Source of the DNA: Climacteris rufus
Lineage: Eukaryota > Chordata > Aves > Passeriformes > Climacteridae
Direction: 5' to 3'
Assembly: GCA_013398175.1 (NCBI GenBank)
Contig: VZRZ01007406.1
Span: 63,103 to 127,102, forward strand
DNA length: 64,000 nt
Shown: positions 63,187 through 64,000 of the stretch, one piece after another
How the letters are laid out: each line of letters opens with the position of its first letter
Position numbering within the stretch: position 1 is the first letter of the stretch
Position numbers and translations under genes: made by a program
Notes under the pieces: generated by a model
The model's input: the letters and a program-made list of their open reading frames with translations, nothing else
Told to the model about the DNA's origin: nothing
The model's database searches: none

Positions 63187-63550
63187 GTGCTGGTTTTAAC
63201 AACCTGCAGGGAACTAAACTCCAATTAAGCCCCTCGCTTTTCCTCCACCCATTCCAATAATGGAGGAACAATATGGAGACATTATAAATTGGAAGAACAA
63301 CTTATTAAATTCATGATAATGACTGCAGTACTAGTGGCAAAAAGTATACAACAGAGAGAGGGTGTTCTACCTACAAAAGGGTATTCCCCACCAGGAACAG
63401 AAAAAAAAGTCTTATCAAAACTGGCACCACCAGCGTGGTCTCCAGACAAAGGCAGTACAGTGAGAAGAGCTCTTGTGGCTTAATGTCCTTCCTCGACCTC
63501 AAGTCTGAAAAAAACCCCAAACAAACTATGAAGAACTAGGACCAAACAAC
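63187..63550 (-). mobile_element. Second diverged LTR-like sequence
   Basis: Begins tgtgctggtttt and continues with a pyrimidine-rich cctcgcttttcctcc block and gaacaacttattaaattc, the same order as at 61285. Weak resemblance only; the edges are guesses. Confidence 0.3.
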
Positions 63551-64000
63551 CCCCCTGGGAGCTAGATTATCCATGTTGCATTGCCTGCTGTTTTTCTGGA
63601 CCCGCATGCTCAGCTGTGCTTGGTAGTGCTGGCCCAGCTCAATTCAGTCCCAGAGGCACACACTCTGCTGGGCTCGCAGGAATGGAACAGGGGCCAGTGG
63701 TGGTGAAGAGAGGACTGGGGCTGCCAGCTGATCCTGACGCCTTCTCTTTGGAAAGAGCCTGGCAAGATGGTGGCTTTCTGGTGCTCGGCTCTTCCTGAAG
63801 AAACCTTGCCCTGAGCAATGACATGGGTGGTATGGCTGCAGTTTTTGTGTTAGTATCAGCTCCAGCTTTCATTAGTGGAAGCCTGTGTTCTGTGGAGATG
63901 CCATTATGTATTTCTCAGTGAAACCAAATGTCTTGTAGTATTCACATTCACTTAAATGGCAGTTCAGCAGAGTCAGCCAGGCCTCTCAAAACACCAAAAA
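63551..64000. other. GC-richer window end, nothing assigned
   Basis: 63590-63800 is richer in G and C than its surroundings, with short overlapping frames on both strands. It could belong to the preceding LTR-like element. Confidence 0.4.

Noticed and set aside
1..64000. CRISPR arrays, bacterial operons, tRNA or rRNA genes
   Set aside because: No spaced identical repeats, ribosome-binding-site-led gene runs or tRNA box A/B pairs were noticed; the window has vertebrate introns and retroelements.

Overview
This is vertebrate nuclear DNA, almost certainly from a bird. One protein-coding gene is recognisable: lipoprotein lipase (LPL), on the + strand. Its conceptual protein is closely chicken-like and carries the C-terminal extension known from avian LPL. 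The repeats are also avian in character: CR1 non-LTR retrotransposons dominate, accompanied by solo endogenous-retrovirus LTRs. LPL is Z-linked in chicken, so the window may be Z-chromosome sequence, but that is inference. The species cannot be fixed from the sequence.

Layout. Positions 1-6809 are LPL intron 1, or its upstream border; the first ~75 bases are CpG-rich, and the signal-peptide exon (exon 1) was not found and probably lies off the left edge. Exons 2 to 10 run from 6810 to 15054 with canonical GT-AG junctions, and exon lengths match the human gene for exons 3 to 9. A long 3' UTR follows, probably to about 17.3 kb, with three AATAAA signals. From 17.3 kb to 64 kb I recognise no protein-coding gene.

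The intergenic part is a repeat landscape. CR1-A (- strand, about 23.98-25.99 kb) has a large internal deletion and a 143-bp tandem duplication. A solo LTR (- strand) starts at about 36.13 kb, and a 115-bp direct repeat pair lies at 37.0 and 38.1 kb. A second solo LTR (- strand, about 49.28-49.93 kb) sits beside a short CR1 3' fragment. A 430-bp GAN-triplet satellite with a pure GAA core lies at 52.8-53.2 kb. CR1-B (+, about 53.54-54.67 kb) and CR1-C (+, about 59.07-61.05 kb) follow, then two weak LTR-like stretches at 61.3 and 63.2 kb. All the CR1 and LTR copies look dead.

The functional content is therefore a single secreted lipase gene, which hydrolyses triglyceride in circulating lipoproteins, followed by a gene-poor, retroelement-rich 3' flank. 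I did not find a convincing undescribed system. The items most worth a check are the NAGNAG acceptor of LPL exon 2, the G/T tract in its 3' UTR, the direct repeat pair beside the 36-kb LTR, the GAN satellite, the recent tandem duplication inside CR1-A, and a few unexplained long open frames and hairpins.
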